DNA from: Sedimentitalea nanhaiensis DSM 24252
GTDB taxonomy: Bacteria; Pseudomonadota; Alphaproteobacteria; Rhodobacterales; Rhodobacteraceae
Assembly: GCF_000473225.1 (NCBI RefSeq)
Contig: NZ_KI421509.1
Location: 2,154,329-2,195,024 of the forward strand
Length of the DNA stretch: 40,696 bases
Direction: 5' to 3'
Shown: piece by piece, positions 31,106 through 38,685 of the stretch
How the letters are laid out: each line of letters starts with the position of its first letter
Numbering within the stretch: position 1 is the first letter of the stretch
Position numbers and translations under genes: made by a program
Notes under the pieces: model-generated
Database searches by the model: none
Told to the model about the DNA's origin: nothing
Seen by the model: only the letters and a program-made list of their open reading frames with translations

Positions 31106-32479
31106 TTATCGGCCCCGATCAGGCCCCCGGTCTCGCGGGCGCTGACGTTGGCGTTCGCGCTGACGATCCTCAGCGCGGCGGCGTTCCGTTCGTTTGGTCT
31201 CTTGGGATCGCGCATCCGCACGGGTCGTCGGGTACTGGGGCTCGATCTTCGGGACTTTGCCCTGTTTCATGAGCATGTAGTTCGCGATCTCCTGGCGTAG
31301 CGCCATGAGTTCCTTAATCCGCTCTTCGCGCATGGCACGAATGGCCTGCTGCAAGCGCTGGCGTTCATCGAGTTGCCGCGCAATCATCTTGTCGCGCTCG
31401 ACCTGATCACGCTTAAGCGCCTGCCAGGCATCATGCTCGTTCTGGGCTTTCAGCTTCGAATATCGGCCAGTGAGCTGACTCCACCACTTGCCAACGCCTT
31501 TATTTGGGAGACGCGAGGCGCGCGCAGCGGCTTCACGGGTTTCGCGCTGGTTTTGAAGTTCAGCCATCCCCGTACGTTCGATGCGATGGCGTTCCACCAT
31601 TTGCGTACGGCGAAACTCAATAGATGGACGGGCACGCTTGTACCCTTCTTCGATCTCGGCGCGTTGACGGCGCAAGCCGTCCGCCATCAGCGCGGCAACA
31701 TGCTGCCGTTGCTCATCAACCTTTGGAAGTTCTGTGGCGTTCGCGAAGCGGGCATTGACGTCTTTGGCCTTCACGCCCGCCCAGCGAGACAAGGAGAACG
31801 CTTCACCGCGATAGTCCACGGCAACCACGCCGCGACGATCCCCTTGCGCCAGATAGTAGCCGCGCTGCTCCAGGGCGGACTTGAGGCTTTCCGCAGAATC
31901 CGAACGCTCCCAAGTATCCTTGAACATTGCCTTGACCATACGGGGGTCTAGCTTGGCACGCGCCGCTTGTTGCCACTCGGCGCGGGAGAAGGTGAGCGGA
32001 TTGCGATTCTCACGATTCACCATCCCCTTGGGCATCTCCCAGCCATGGCGAAGATACAGCTCACGCGAAACTTCCATGAGCTTCACCTTCGTGAAAGACA
32101 TCTGCTTTGCCGTCATGGAATCGGTATCGATGCGGCTCCAAACGGCATGGGCGTGACGACGCCCTTCTTTTTCGTGGAAAACGACGGCACGCGGCTGACC
32201 ATCAAGGCCGAGATTCTGTTCGGCCATTTCGATGGCGGTCTCGAAGGTCTGCGTATTGACGTGAACGCCCTCTGGAGGGTTCAGGCTGAGGGAGAATAGA
32301 TGCTGTTTGCAGCGCGTGCCCTTCGAGATCGCTTCGGCTTCGGCGAGCGCCTCATGCAGATCATCCTCGCTCATGAAACCGCGAAGATCGTGCAACTCAA
32401 CATGCTCGTTATCACGGACATTCATCAGATGCTTCGAAAGCTCGCGGGCATTGCCACGTTGGGAACCCTTGAGGATCAT
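31106..32479 (-). CDS. Relaxase / mobilization nuclease with His in place of the motif I Tyr
   Basis: A 457-residue relaxase that would nick the origin of transfer and lead the DNA strand into the recipient. Motif III is present as VVFHEKEGRRHAHAVWSRID, giving the three metal-binding histidines (H-x7-H-x-H). In motif I, LSKHLM stands where MOBP relaxases such as RP4 TraI have LVKYIT, placing H17 at the catalytic Tyr position. Histidine nucleophiles are known in the pMV158 MobM group. The C-terminal 200 residues are long charged helices ending in an Arg-rich tail. It overlaps mobC by 4 bp. Confidence 0.85.
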   Translation of the reverse strand: MILKGSQRGNARELSKHLMNVRDNEHVELHDLRGFMSEDDLHEALAEAEAISKGTRCKQHLFSLSLNPPEGVHVNTQTFETAIEMAEQNLGLDGQPRAVVFHEKEGRRHAHAVWSRIDTDSMTAKQMSFTKVKLMEVSRELYLRHGWEMPKGMVNRENRNPLTFSRAEWQQAARAKLDPRMVKAMFKDTWERSDSAESLKSALEQRGYYLAQGDRRGVVAVDYRGEAFSLSRWAGVKAKDVNARFANATELPKVDEQRQHVAALMADGLRRQRAEIEEGYKRARPSIEFRRTQMVERHRIERTGMAELQNQRETREAAARASRLPNKGVGKWWSQLTGRYSKLKAQNEHDAWQALKRDQVERDKMIARQLDERQRLQQAIRAMREERIKELMALRQEIANYMLMKQGKVPKIEPQYPTTRADARSQETKRTERRRAEDRQRERQRQRPRDRGPDRGR

Positions 32480-32886
32480 GGCTGACCTCCATTCCCGAGC
32501 GCTCGGAGAAGTTCAACACGCATCTTGGCGACTTCATCGCAAGCCTTGCGCAGTTCTTCTTCAAGTTCAGGCGAAACAGGCATCGCGCCCGTATTGGCGG
32601 CGCGTGCAAGCTGGTTCAGGTTCTGGGACAGGCGCGATCCTCCCAGCGTGCCGAGGACACGCCCCAACGCCTCGTGATCCTTCACGGGATTTGTGTTTCG
32701 ACGGCGCACCTTCTCCAACGGCTCGTCAAAAAGCTTGGCCTTGATGTAGGCACCAAGCGGCACGCCGTTCGCGGCTTCCAGCAGCGCGGCTTTCTCGTCA
32801 AAGCTCAATCGAAGCGAGAATGGCGCTTCTCGCTTCTTGACTGGCTTCCCAGCTACTTTGTTGAAATCACGTTCCGAAATGCTCAT
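32476..32886 (-). CDS. mobC: MobC-like relaxosome accessory protein
   Basis: A 136-residue protein with an N-terminal ribbon-helix-helix-like part (FSLRLSFDEKAALLEAANGVPLGAYIKAKLF) and the MobC signature SRLSQNLNQLARAANTGAMPVSPELEEELRKACDEVAKMRVELLRALG. MobC proteins bind and open the DNA at the origin of transfer so that the relaxase can nick. The ATG at 32886 is preferred over the GTG codon just before it. The origin of transfer probably lies in the gap upstream (32887-33010), by analogy with other mob regions. Confidence 0.85.
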   Translation of the reverse strand: MSISERDFNKVAGKPVKKREAPFSLRLSFDEKAALLEAANGVPLGAYIKAKLFDEPLEKVRRRNTNPVKDHEALGRVLGTLGGSRLSQNLNQLARAANTGAMPVSPELEEELRKACDEVAKMRVELLRALGNGGQP

Positions 32887-32977
32887 CACCGCACCCCGGA
32901 TCGTTGTCCTGAGTTACGGTGTTGGAAGGCAGATCACAGGTCTGGAGAATAGTTTCCCATTCTTGCAGGATGGCAAA

Positions 32978-33012
32978 GAGAGAGTTCGAACTTTCTCCCT
33001 CTAGCTGCACCA
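32978..33012. other. Candidate right attachment site (tRNA 3'-end-like sequence) with near-perfect palindrome
   Basis: GAGAGAGTTCGAACTTTCTC (32978-32997) is palindromic except for one G-T pair. It is followed by CTCTAGCTGCACCA. The order GAGAGTTC, pyrimidine-rich strand, AGC-GCACCA resembles the T arm and acceptor end of tRNA-Thr at the left edge (GAGAGTTCAATTCTCTCC AGCAGCACCA). It is not an exact repeat, which suits a serine recombinase with short crossover cores. Equally, the palindrome could be part of an origin of transfer just upstream of mobC. Confidence 0.4.
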
Positions 33013-33090
33013 CTCACCCCACAAAAACAAGCACTTACGGGACCGGCGGCGGGTTAATCCCTCGTTACCCCAACGTTACCCGGAGGTGAT

Positions 33091-33351
33091 TCACGGCACC
33101 TCGCCCCAGTCAGGGTCGATGTGACAGCCGCTGCCGCCGTCCGCCTCTACCATGATGCCGCTGTGGCCGCCCCCAGCCTCCATCACGGCGTCAGCGATTG
33201 CCCAGCGGAGGTCGGGCACGAATAGGCCGGGCCGGACGGTCACCGTGTAGCAGGCCCCGGCATTTGAATCGCACCAGATGGTTTCGAGGCGGCGCGCCAT
33301 CAGCTCGGGCATCGCGTCGATGATCCGGCGCATGGTGTCCAGCTCCGCCAT
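33091..33351 (-). CDS. Small hypothetical protein, start uncertain
   Basis: An 86-residue frame from the ATG at 33351, but coding-like sequence continues upstream in frame: ELTQRQYDIDRADAGPKAPV and SGFRYRGVQIESRWAVM read naturally into the ATG. A stop lies just before this extension, and no ATG, GTG or TTG is available in it. A separate ATG with GGGGGG upstream (about 33501) is in another frame. The gene may start at a rare codon or carry a frameshift near 33460. No family is recognised; the product is soluble. Confidence 0.5.
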   Translation of the reverse strand: MAELDTMRRIIDAMPELMARRLETIWCDSNAGACYTVTVRPGLFVPDLRWAIADAVMEAGGGHSGIMVEADGGSGCHIDPDWGEVP

Positions 33352-33556
33352 GACCGCCCACCGGCTCTCAATCTGGACGCCCCGGTAGCGGAAGCCCGAG
33401 ACCGGGGCCTTGGGTCCGGCGTCGGCACGGTCAATGTCATACTGGCGCTGGGTCAGCTCAGCCGCCTCCGGCGGAAGGTTCGGTGTATTCTACCATGTTG
33501 CCCCCCTGTGAAATGTCGTGCCCCGCGAGCACCGCCGCAGGGCACGACGATGGCCG

Positions 33557-33718
33557 TCACTTCTTCTTGATGGTCTCCACCACATGGGTGGACTTGCGTT
33601 GCGTGGCCTTCTTGACCGTGGTGAAGCGGCCAGTTTTGGCGCTGCGGCCAACTTTGAACGATTTCGATTTCATCTGTTCTGCTTTCATTAGTGCATTGAG
33701 GGTGGGAGGCGCGCTCAT
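33557..33718 (-). CDS. Small basic conserved protein
   Basis: A 53-residue protein from the ATG at 33718, which has GGGAGG 4 bp upstream. The second half, KSFKVGRSAKTGRFTTVKKA and TQRKSTHVVETIKKK, matches a short basic pattern (V-G-R-x-x-x-T-G-x-F ... T-x-V-x-E-T-I-K) common in phage and element genes of unknown role. It lies downstream of the XRE/ImmA pair in the same direction. Confidence 0.6.
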   Translation of the reverse strand: MSAPPTLNALMKAEQMKSKSFKVGRSAKTGRFTTVKKATQRKSTHVVETIKKK

Positions 33719-33747
33719 CGCGCCTCCCGTTGATCTGGGTGGGGTGT

Positions 33748-33885
33748 CTATTCCGGGATCAGAATAGGCCACGCCCGCAGGCCGAACGCTTTCGCGTAAA
33801 GCCGGGTGCCGGTCTTCGGGCACGTCCGCCAAGGGCGGAAGACATACCGGTATCCCGGCGGAGGGGGTGTGTGACGCTTGGTCAT
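33748..33885 (-). CDS. Very small conserved protein (45 residues)
   Basis: The gene starts at 33885 behind GTGGAGAG. It begins MTKRHTPPPPGYRYVFRPWR and ends ARLYAKAFG-like sequence, FGLRAWPILIPE. The pattern Y-x-F-R-P-W-R-T-x-P-x-T-G and L-Y-A-x-x-x-G-L-R-A-W-P is one that I associate with short conserved bacterial proteins in accessory DNA. Its function is unknown. It sits between the ImmA gene and the 53-residue gene, all on the minus strand. Confidence 0.6.
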   Translation of the reverse strand: MTKRHTPPPPGYRYVFRPWRTCPKTGTRLYAKAFGLRAWPILIPE

Positions 33886-34054
33886 TACACTCTCCACTTC
33901 GGGGCGTATCTTGCCTTTTGACCCAGATTGCGCTATGTGCAGTCCTGCTTAGGAGACTGATTTGCGCTTCCGGGAGGCTCTGCATCGTCAAGCCCCTGAT
34001 GCACGATGAAGAAATCTGCGAGGAGGCTCGGGCGCCAACCTGAGCCTTCTTTCG

Positions 34055-34594
34055 TTAGAGCCTCCCGTGCTTGTGGAGGTAGCGCAACCGGTTGCGCGCC
34101 GCCTCCCACGAGACGCCGAAGCGCTGGATCAGGTCATCCTCATCGTCCAGAGCGTCAATGAAGCACTCCGGCATCAGGAACTCTGCAGCGAACTGGTTCG
34201 CCTGCGGCTCGGCCAAGCGGAAGGACGGGGTGCCGTCCCCTCTCCGCGCCCGGGCAAGCGGGATATTGGTGTGCATCGCCCAGTGGCCCAGTTCGTGGGC
34301 GGCGGTAAACCGGGGGCGGCCCTCGCCCGCACACACGCCGGTATAAACGTCCTCCCGAAGCATTATGAAATCCCCGTTGGGACAGGTGTAGCCCTCGGCC
34401 CGGCCCATTTCCTGCTTGCTTCCGACCTCGAAACGCACGAGGCCAAGGCGTTGGTCCAGCACCCGCTCGATGATCTCAATGACGGGAACTCTGGGCTCCT
34501 CCGCCAGCCCGAGCTTGTGGCGGAGGTTGTCCGCGATGCCGCCGATCTCCGCCCAGCGGCGCGGCGGAACAATGAAGTCATTCGTCTCAGTCAT
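34055..34594 (-). CDS. ImmA/IrrE-family metallopeptidase
   Basis: A 179-residue putative zinc protease. HELGH at residues 100-104 is the active site, and the following EPQANQFAAEFLMP gives the third ligand and the family's conserved helix. ImmA-type proteins cleave the partner repressor on a signal; related pairs act as toxin-antitoxin or stress-response modules. Its ATG overlaps the XRE gene stop by 4 bp, so the pair is coupled. The N-terminal 35 residues and the C-terminal FGVSWEAARNRLRYL segment are typical. All catalytic residues are present. Confidence 0.88.
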   Translation of the reverse strand: MTETNDFIVPPRRWAEIGGIADNLRHKLGLAEEPRVPVIEIIERVLDQRLGLVRFEVGSKQEMGRAEGYTCPNGDFIMLREDVYTGVCAGEGRPRFTAAHELGHWAMHTNIPLARARRGDGTPSFRLAEPQANQFAAEFLMPECFIDALDDEDDLIQRFGVSWEAARNRLRYLHKHGRL

Positions 34595-34947
34595 TTCGCG
34601 TCCTTCTTGCTGAGGATTTGGAAGATGCTGTTGAGCTCATCCTCGGACAGCGAGTTCATCCGGCGGGCCATCAGCCCTGCGGTGTCCCTCGCCAAGAGGC
34701 TGTCGGCCTCCAGAGTGAAGTTTTTGCGTGATCTGTCGGCAGCCCGGCGGAGAGATGCTGCGGCATCCTCCGCCAGCCTGTAGGCCCGGATCACAAGCTC
34801 AACGAAGCCTTCGGGCGGGGTCTTGGTGCCCCGCTCTACGGCGGAGATGAACGCGGAAGACTTCTCAAGCCTTGCGGCCATATCCAACAGTCGTTCATCC
34901 TCATCAATTCGCAGTTTCCGCAGCTCCTTCCCAATTTCTGTGGTCAT
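34591..34947 (-). CDS. XRE-family transcriptional regulator
   Basis: A 118-residue helix-turn-helix protein. Residues 3-55 (IGKELRKLRIDEDERLLDMAARLEKSSAFISAVERGTKTPP) form the Cro/C1-type domain with the S-x-F-I-S-x-V-E-x-G recognition helix. The C-terminal half is helical and may be the target of ImmA. GGAGA lies 7 bp before the ATG. A 13-bp inverted repeat 47-97 bp upstream is its likely operator. It most likely represses its own operon. Confidence 0.85.
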   Translation of the reverse strand: MTTEIGKELRKLRIDEDERLLDMAARLEKSSAFISAVERGTKTPPEGFVELVIRAYRLAEDAAASLRRAADRSRKNFTLEADSLLARDTAGLMARRMNSLSEDELNSIFQILSKKDAK

Positions 34948-34993
34948 GGTTGGTCTCCTAGTGGTTCGACACCCAATATGTGGTGTCCGCGCG

Positions 34994-35044
34994 GGCCTGT
35001 CAACCTTGCTGGTTAATTTTTCCTCCCTGAGAGGTTAACAGGCC
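34994..35044. promoter_or_regulatory. Candidate operator of the XRE/ImmA operon
   Basis: GGCCTGTCAACCT (34994-35006) and AGGTTAACAGGCC (35032-35044) are inverted copies matching at 12 of 13 positions, separated by 25 bp that include an AT-rich core. The site lies between the divergent XRE and 35163 genes, so binding there could control both. Confidence 0.6.
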
Positions 35045-35162
35045 AGCCGTCGCATTAATCCCCGCTGATTCAGTGCCCGATTGGCGCGACCGACACAGGG
35101 CGCGCGACATGAGACTTCTCCAACCATTGGCCGATGGGGCCGGATGGAAAAGGATAAGATCA

Positions 35163-35450
35163 ATGAATATCGAACAAGCAATCGGCATCACCGTTCAGGA
35201 GAGGCTCGAACGGCACTACGAGACGGAAGGCGAGCAGGCCAACCCCGAGTTCTACCGCATCGCCCTCGAACTGGATCATCTTGAGGCCCTGTCCGACGAG
35301 GGATGGTGGGCAGACTGGGGCGGGTGCATGTATGCGGAGACCATCATCCGCGACTTCGGGCCGCTCGTCGCTGAGGCTGCGAAGGTCTGTGAGATCGGAG
35401 GGGAGTGGATCGACGGAACAAAGTCGGTTCTGTCCACTGTCAGCAGCTAA
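35163..35450 (+). CDS. Hypothetical protein divergent from the XRE gene
   Basis: A 95-residue acidic soluble protein starting MNIEQAIGITVQERLERHYE after AAAAGGAT. The sequence DHLEALSDEGWWADWGGCMYAETIIRDFGPL is rich in Trp and acidic residues. There is no signal peptide or membrane segment, and I recognise no family. It shares its upstream region and candidate operator with the XRE/ImmA pair, so it may be a regulated target or a small phage-type gene. Confidence 0.55.
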   Translation: MNIEQAIGITVQERLERHYETEGEQANPEFYRIALELDHLEALSDEGWWADWGGCMYAETIIRDFGPLVAEAAKVCEIGGEWIDGTKSVLSTVSS

Positions 35451-35537
35451 CTCGATTGGCAGGCGCATTGCGCATCCAGCGACGATGAAATCGCGGTGCG
35501 TCTCATCACAGATATAGCGACTGCCGTAAAAGCTCTT

Positions 35538-36293
35538 TCAGCGCACCTCGCAACTGACCCCGAATGACAGCGACAGCGAAACCGGCGGGCCGACAGGCTT
35601 GTCCTTCGTCCCCTCCTCTGTCTCGACCACCTTCACGAAGTTGGCCACCCGGGTCATCAGGTCCCGCAGGCTGTGGGGCTGCACGTCGCGGACGACAAGC
35701 GCACCCTCCTGCCGCACAACGTCGCCATCAAGCTCGGACACGTCGAGCCTGACGGCCCGGACCAGCCGCCCCATCTGCTGGTAGACTGGCAGCCCGGCGG
35801 CCATCATCGCGGCCTCCGCCGCGTCCTGTGTCTCGTGCAGCCGGTTCTCCGACATTTCCACGCGGGTCCGCCCGTCCTCGCACCCGGACATGCCGAGCCA
35901 GAGCCGGAAACGCTTGCCGACAGCCTCGGGCAGGCCCAGCATCTCGACCACGCGCGGGATGCCCGTTGCGGCCTCGCCTGTCTCGACCTTGGCGGCGGTC
36001 TGGCCCGCCTTGCGGCGCTTGCCCGCCTCCTCGTCGCCTGCGGCCTCGGCCACCGCTACAATGCACCTGTCCGCCTCGTTCGGCCCGAGGCCCGCCGCCA
36101 GCAGCGCGCCCGCCAGCGCCATGCAGAAGTCATCGCGCGAGCCCTGCGCAGGGTAGAAGCGCGCCACCACTGACAGGAACGCCAAAAGGCCCGCCCGCTG
36201 GTGGATAGCCTCGCACGAAAACCAGTTCTGGATCCGGCTCGCTGATCCCACCGCTCGGCGCCGGGTCACTGCAACCGGCGAGCATGCCGACAC
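35538..36293 (-). pseudogene. Internal fragment of a phage/plasmid primase-helicase
   Basis: The frame holds two blocks that I recognise from primase-polymerase/helicase proteins of phages and plasmids. One is the inter-domain region (RAGLLAFLSVVARFYPAQGSRDDFCMALAGALLAAGLGPNEADR then AEAAGDEEAGKRRKAGQTAAKVETG). The other is the start of the helicase part (MSENRLHETQDAAEAAMMAAGLPVYQQMGRLVRAV). The N-terminal primase core and the C-terminal ATPase motifs are missing; the last residues look like a random junction. About 250 of an expected 700-900 residues remain. The first 25 codons probably come from neighbouring lipoprotein DNA read in another frame. Confidence 0.6.
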
Positions 36294-36399
36294 TGAGCAA
36301 CAAGCCGCAAGCGCTCAGAGAGCTTGCACGGGTGCCTGTGGAAGTAAGCGGCACGGATCGAGACGCGGAGGACCCGATTTGCGTAAGCTGGGTCTTCAT
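36130..36399 (-). pseudogene. Disrupted lipoprotein gene (N-terminal part)
   Basis: The ATG at 36399 overlaps the stop of the upstream DUF3955-like gene (ATGA). The 89-residue frame has a long signal region ending LLLSVGMLAGCSDP, a clear lipobox (L-A-G-C). After the Cys only about 45 residues follow, most of them antisense-frame reading of the primase fragment. The mature protein has therefore been lost by the junction near 36230-36250. The unusually long, Ser-rich part before the lipobox may itself reflect a frame error. Confidence 0.45.
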
Positions 36400-36625
36400 T
36401 TGGGGATCCTCCAATTCTCGATGATTCTGGCAACGAGCGCGCCCATCAATGCACCCCTCCGCAACCCCTCCGGCCAGGACGAAAAACCAGCCAAGGGCCA
36501 GCAAGTGGAAAGGTTCCTGCAGGATGTCGTTCTCGTCGACATAGGAGCTCTGGGCCGCGTAGCCCGCCCAGGGCACAAGACCCCAAGCACAGCACCGCGA
36601 GGGAGATGAACGTCAGCTTGCTCAC
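36396..36625 (-). pseudogene. DUF3955-like small membrane protein, frameshifted
   Basis: Starting at GTG 36625, SKLTFISLAVLCLGSCALGG gives a first membrane helix. The expected continuation, SYVDENDILQEPFHLLALGWFFVLAGGV, is in a second frame and strongly resembles DUF3955 (S-Y-V-D-x-x-G-x-L-x-E-P-F-x-L-x-P-x-G). A likely end, MGALVARIIENWRIPK, is in a third. At least one frameshift, probably two, occurs within 230 bp. The final stop overlaps the next gene's ATG, showing the ancestral coupling. The cause could be decay or sequencing error. Confidence 0.5.
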
Positions 36626-36701
36626 GTCCGTTTGCTCCGTTCGCCGCCGCGCGGGGCGGTGCAAAACGCTTGGGGGCGGCGGGCCGGGTTTTTCACGCAG
36701 G

Positions 36702-37223
36702 CTACTCCCATTCCGCGTCCGTCGTGCGCCATTGCTTCTCCTCCGAATCCCATGTGCTGGCGGTCACACAAGGCGTCGGGTTGATATCGCCGCATTGCGA
36801 GCCGTGAACATCCGCCAGAAGGACCCTATTCGGCCCGAGATCGGCAAGACCCCATCCCTGGTTCAACAGGGAATGGAGGACATCTTCCACGAGGAAATGC
36901 GACATGCATCCACCCGTACCGCAATAAAGCGATGCGGCCGCCGAACAGGAGAACCCGCGCTCGTTCAGCACCCAGTCGTGGTACAGATCGCCATCCAGAT
37001 CGACCCGGTCAACGGCCCCCCATTCGAGGTGGAAGGCGCCATTGTCCAACTCGGTGCAAGCCTGGCGGGCGGCCTCGATCTTTTCCTGTAGCTGTATGGG
37101 GAGTTCGGAAATATCGGCGGACCATGCCGGCGTGATCAGAGCGAGCCAGGATGCGGCCAAGGCCGCGAGAAATCTCAAGGCTTTGGCTGCCCTCCATTGT
37201 GGTTTCTCGTCACGCCGAAGCAT
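36702..37223 (-). CDS. Secreted hypothetical protein
   Basis: A 173-residue protein whose ATG overlaps the stop of the preceding gene in TGATG, so the two are coupled; a GTG 9 bp upstream is an alternative. An N-terminal signal peptide (RFLAALAASWLALITPAWSA) is followed by a compact mature domain with several Cys residues (CTELDN, FSCSAA, LYCGTGGC, SQCGD, TPCVT), probably disulfide-bonded in the periplasm. VDLDGDLYHDWVLNE resembles a calcium-loop or VCBS-like repeat. No family is named. Confidence 0.65.
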   Translation of the reverse strand: MLRRDEKPQWRAAKALRFLAALAASWLALITPAWSADISELPIQLQEKIEAARQACTELDNGAFHLEWGAVDRVDLDGDLYHDWVLNERGFSCSAAASLYCGTGGCMSHFLVEDVLHSLLNQGWGLADLGPNRVLLADVHGSQCGDINPTPCVTASTWDSEEKQWRTTDAEWE

Positions 37224-37993
37224 CAGTTGCACTTCTCATATTGGTAGTCCCCGTATTCTAGCCAATCCCTGCCTCCATCGCTGAACACGAGCGTTTCCGA
37301 TCGATCCTCGCCAAGGAGTGCGACGACGAACCCCTTCGGTGCTTCCGCATTGCCAAAGAAACTGTAGGCCGTCATGGCCCGCGTCACCTCGCCATTCACT
37401 GTGAGCAAGGCATCCCACTCGCCATCTGGAGTGTCGAGTATAACATATTCAATCTGGCGCTTGACGGCTCCGCCACCGCAATAGACCGCTCCCTCCGGAG
37501 GCTCGTAGTTCGCAGTCTCCTGTTCCGCTCCGCTACAGGCAGATCTCAGCGACTTGATGGCCGCGCTCGACCCTGTCAGGTCGAAGATGCCGTATGTGAC
37601 ATCCTGATCGATCCTGGAAAGATTAACCGAGGCATTTGCCGCCAACTGATCCAGCACGAAGTCGTAGTCCTGCGCGCTGTTGAACGAGATCTCGACCGGG
37701 AAATTGTCGACAATCCGCACGATGGCGTTGTCCTGTCCGACCTGGAAGGCACCTGTTTCGGTTGTTCCGTCCTTCATGAAACGAATTGACAAACCCTGTT
37801 TGGCTGCGATGTCTTCGCTGTCTTCATATCCAGCCGGCGCGAAGCGGATCCGGTTGCATTGAAGCTCCAGCGTCGAATCGTTGGACTGAATGAACGCATT
37901 TGCCGTCGGGCCGTCTACGAAGCTCCACTCGGCGAGGGCTGGCGTGGCGATGATGCTAACCAGCGCAAATCCCGATAATATCTTGTACTTCAT
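37223..37993 (-). CDS. Secreted hypothetical protein
   Basis: A 256-residue exported protein. The signal peptide MKYKILSGFALVSIIATPALA is followed by AEWSFVDGPTANAFIQSNDST and a mainly beta-strand body. It has a few Cys residues (LQCNRI, SACSG, YCGGG, YEKCN) and no recognised catalytic motif. The TYGIFDLTGSSAAIKSLRSAC stretch resembles the end of periplasmic domains whose members carry a final Cys-containing helix. It follows the DUF805 gene by 44 bp and overlaps the next secreted protein gene. Confidence 0.65.
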   Translation of the reverse strand: MKYKILSGFALVSIIATPALAEWSFVDGPTANAFIQSNDSTLELQCNRIRFAPAGYEDSEDIAAKQGLSIRFMKDGTTETGAFQVGQDNAIVRIVDNFPVEISFNSAQDYDFVLDQLAANASVNLSRIDQDVTYGIFDLTGSSAAIKSLRSACSGAEQETANYEPPEGAVYCGGGAVKRQIEYVILDTPDGEWDALLTVNGEVTRAMTAYSFFGNAEAPKGFVVALLGEDRSETLVFSDGGRDWLEYGDYQYEKCN

Positions 37994-38037
37994 TTGAATT
38001 CCCTCTCCTTCATCGACAGATCAATCTGGCACGTCAC

Positions 38038-38553
38038 TCACGCCACCGGCGGGCCATAGGCGTTGTCCCCCTCCTGCGACGGCCGGGTCAGCCACCAGAT
38101 CATCATGACCGACAGGACCAGTTGCAGCCCCCAGACCACGATCATTCCGGTCAGGCCCAAGAAGGCCGCTGGTCCACGGAGGGCGTCCGGGTCGTCTACG
38201 CCGCCTTCCAGAACCGAGAAGACCGCGACACCGCTCAAGAGCGCAACCATTGTCGCGACCCCTAACGCCATTGGCAGGAGCAGGTACCATCCCGGGCGCC
38301 CGGTATCGTGCAAACGGCGCCACCCGGCGGCGAGCATTGGCAAGAGTACTGCGAGTTGGAATCCGGCGTTCAGGATATTGGTGCTCTCGCCGGTTTCCGG
38401 GTCGGTCCCGAAGATCGCCTGGTCGAGAATCGAAAACACGATGCTGCACAATATGACGAAGAGCACGAACCACCAGTATTCCGAACGTGTCGCTCGTCCG
38501 GAAAAGACGACGTATTTCGAAAAGCAGACCCTGATCGATTGCACGAACCCCAT
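38038..38553 (-). CDS. DUF805 family inner-membrane protein
   Basis: A 171-residue protein starting MGFVQSIRVCFSKYVVFSGRATRSEYWWFVLF, the DUF805 hallmark F-x-G-R-x-x-R-x-E-Y-W-x-F. Four transmembrane helices follow, with the conserved loop RRLHDTGRPGWYLL between the second and third. The family (E. coli YhaH) has no firmly assigned function. ATG 38553 has GGGGGAG at good spacing; 13 further codons upstream lack similarity. It begins the minus-strand envelope gene run ending near 36130. Confidence 0.88.
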   Translation of the reverse strand: MGFVQSIRVCFSKYVVFSGRATRSEYWWFVLFVILCSIVFSILDQAIFGTDPETGESTNILNAGFQLAVLLPMLAAGWRRLHDTGRPGWYLLLPMALGVATMVALLSGVAVFSVLEGGVDDPDALRGPAAFLGLTGMIVVWGLQLVLSVMMIWWLTRPSQEGDNAYGPPVA

Positions 38554-38685
38554 GGCGAAAACTCCCCCATCCGTGGATGTTTTGCATGACATACTGTCAT
38601 CACATAGAAGGATCCGACGCAGGTCAAGCCGCCAGACCGGGTATCCGCGGCCAGCTGACGACGCTTAATTCGGGGAGGACTTCCG

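Noticed and set aside
36606-37091. 161-residue plus-strand frame
   Set aside because: It is antisense to a secreted protein gene that has a clear signal peptide and translational coupling.
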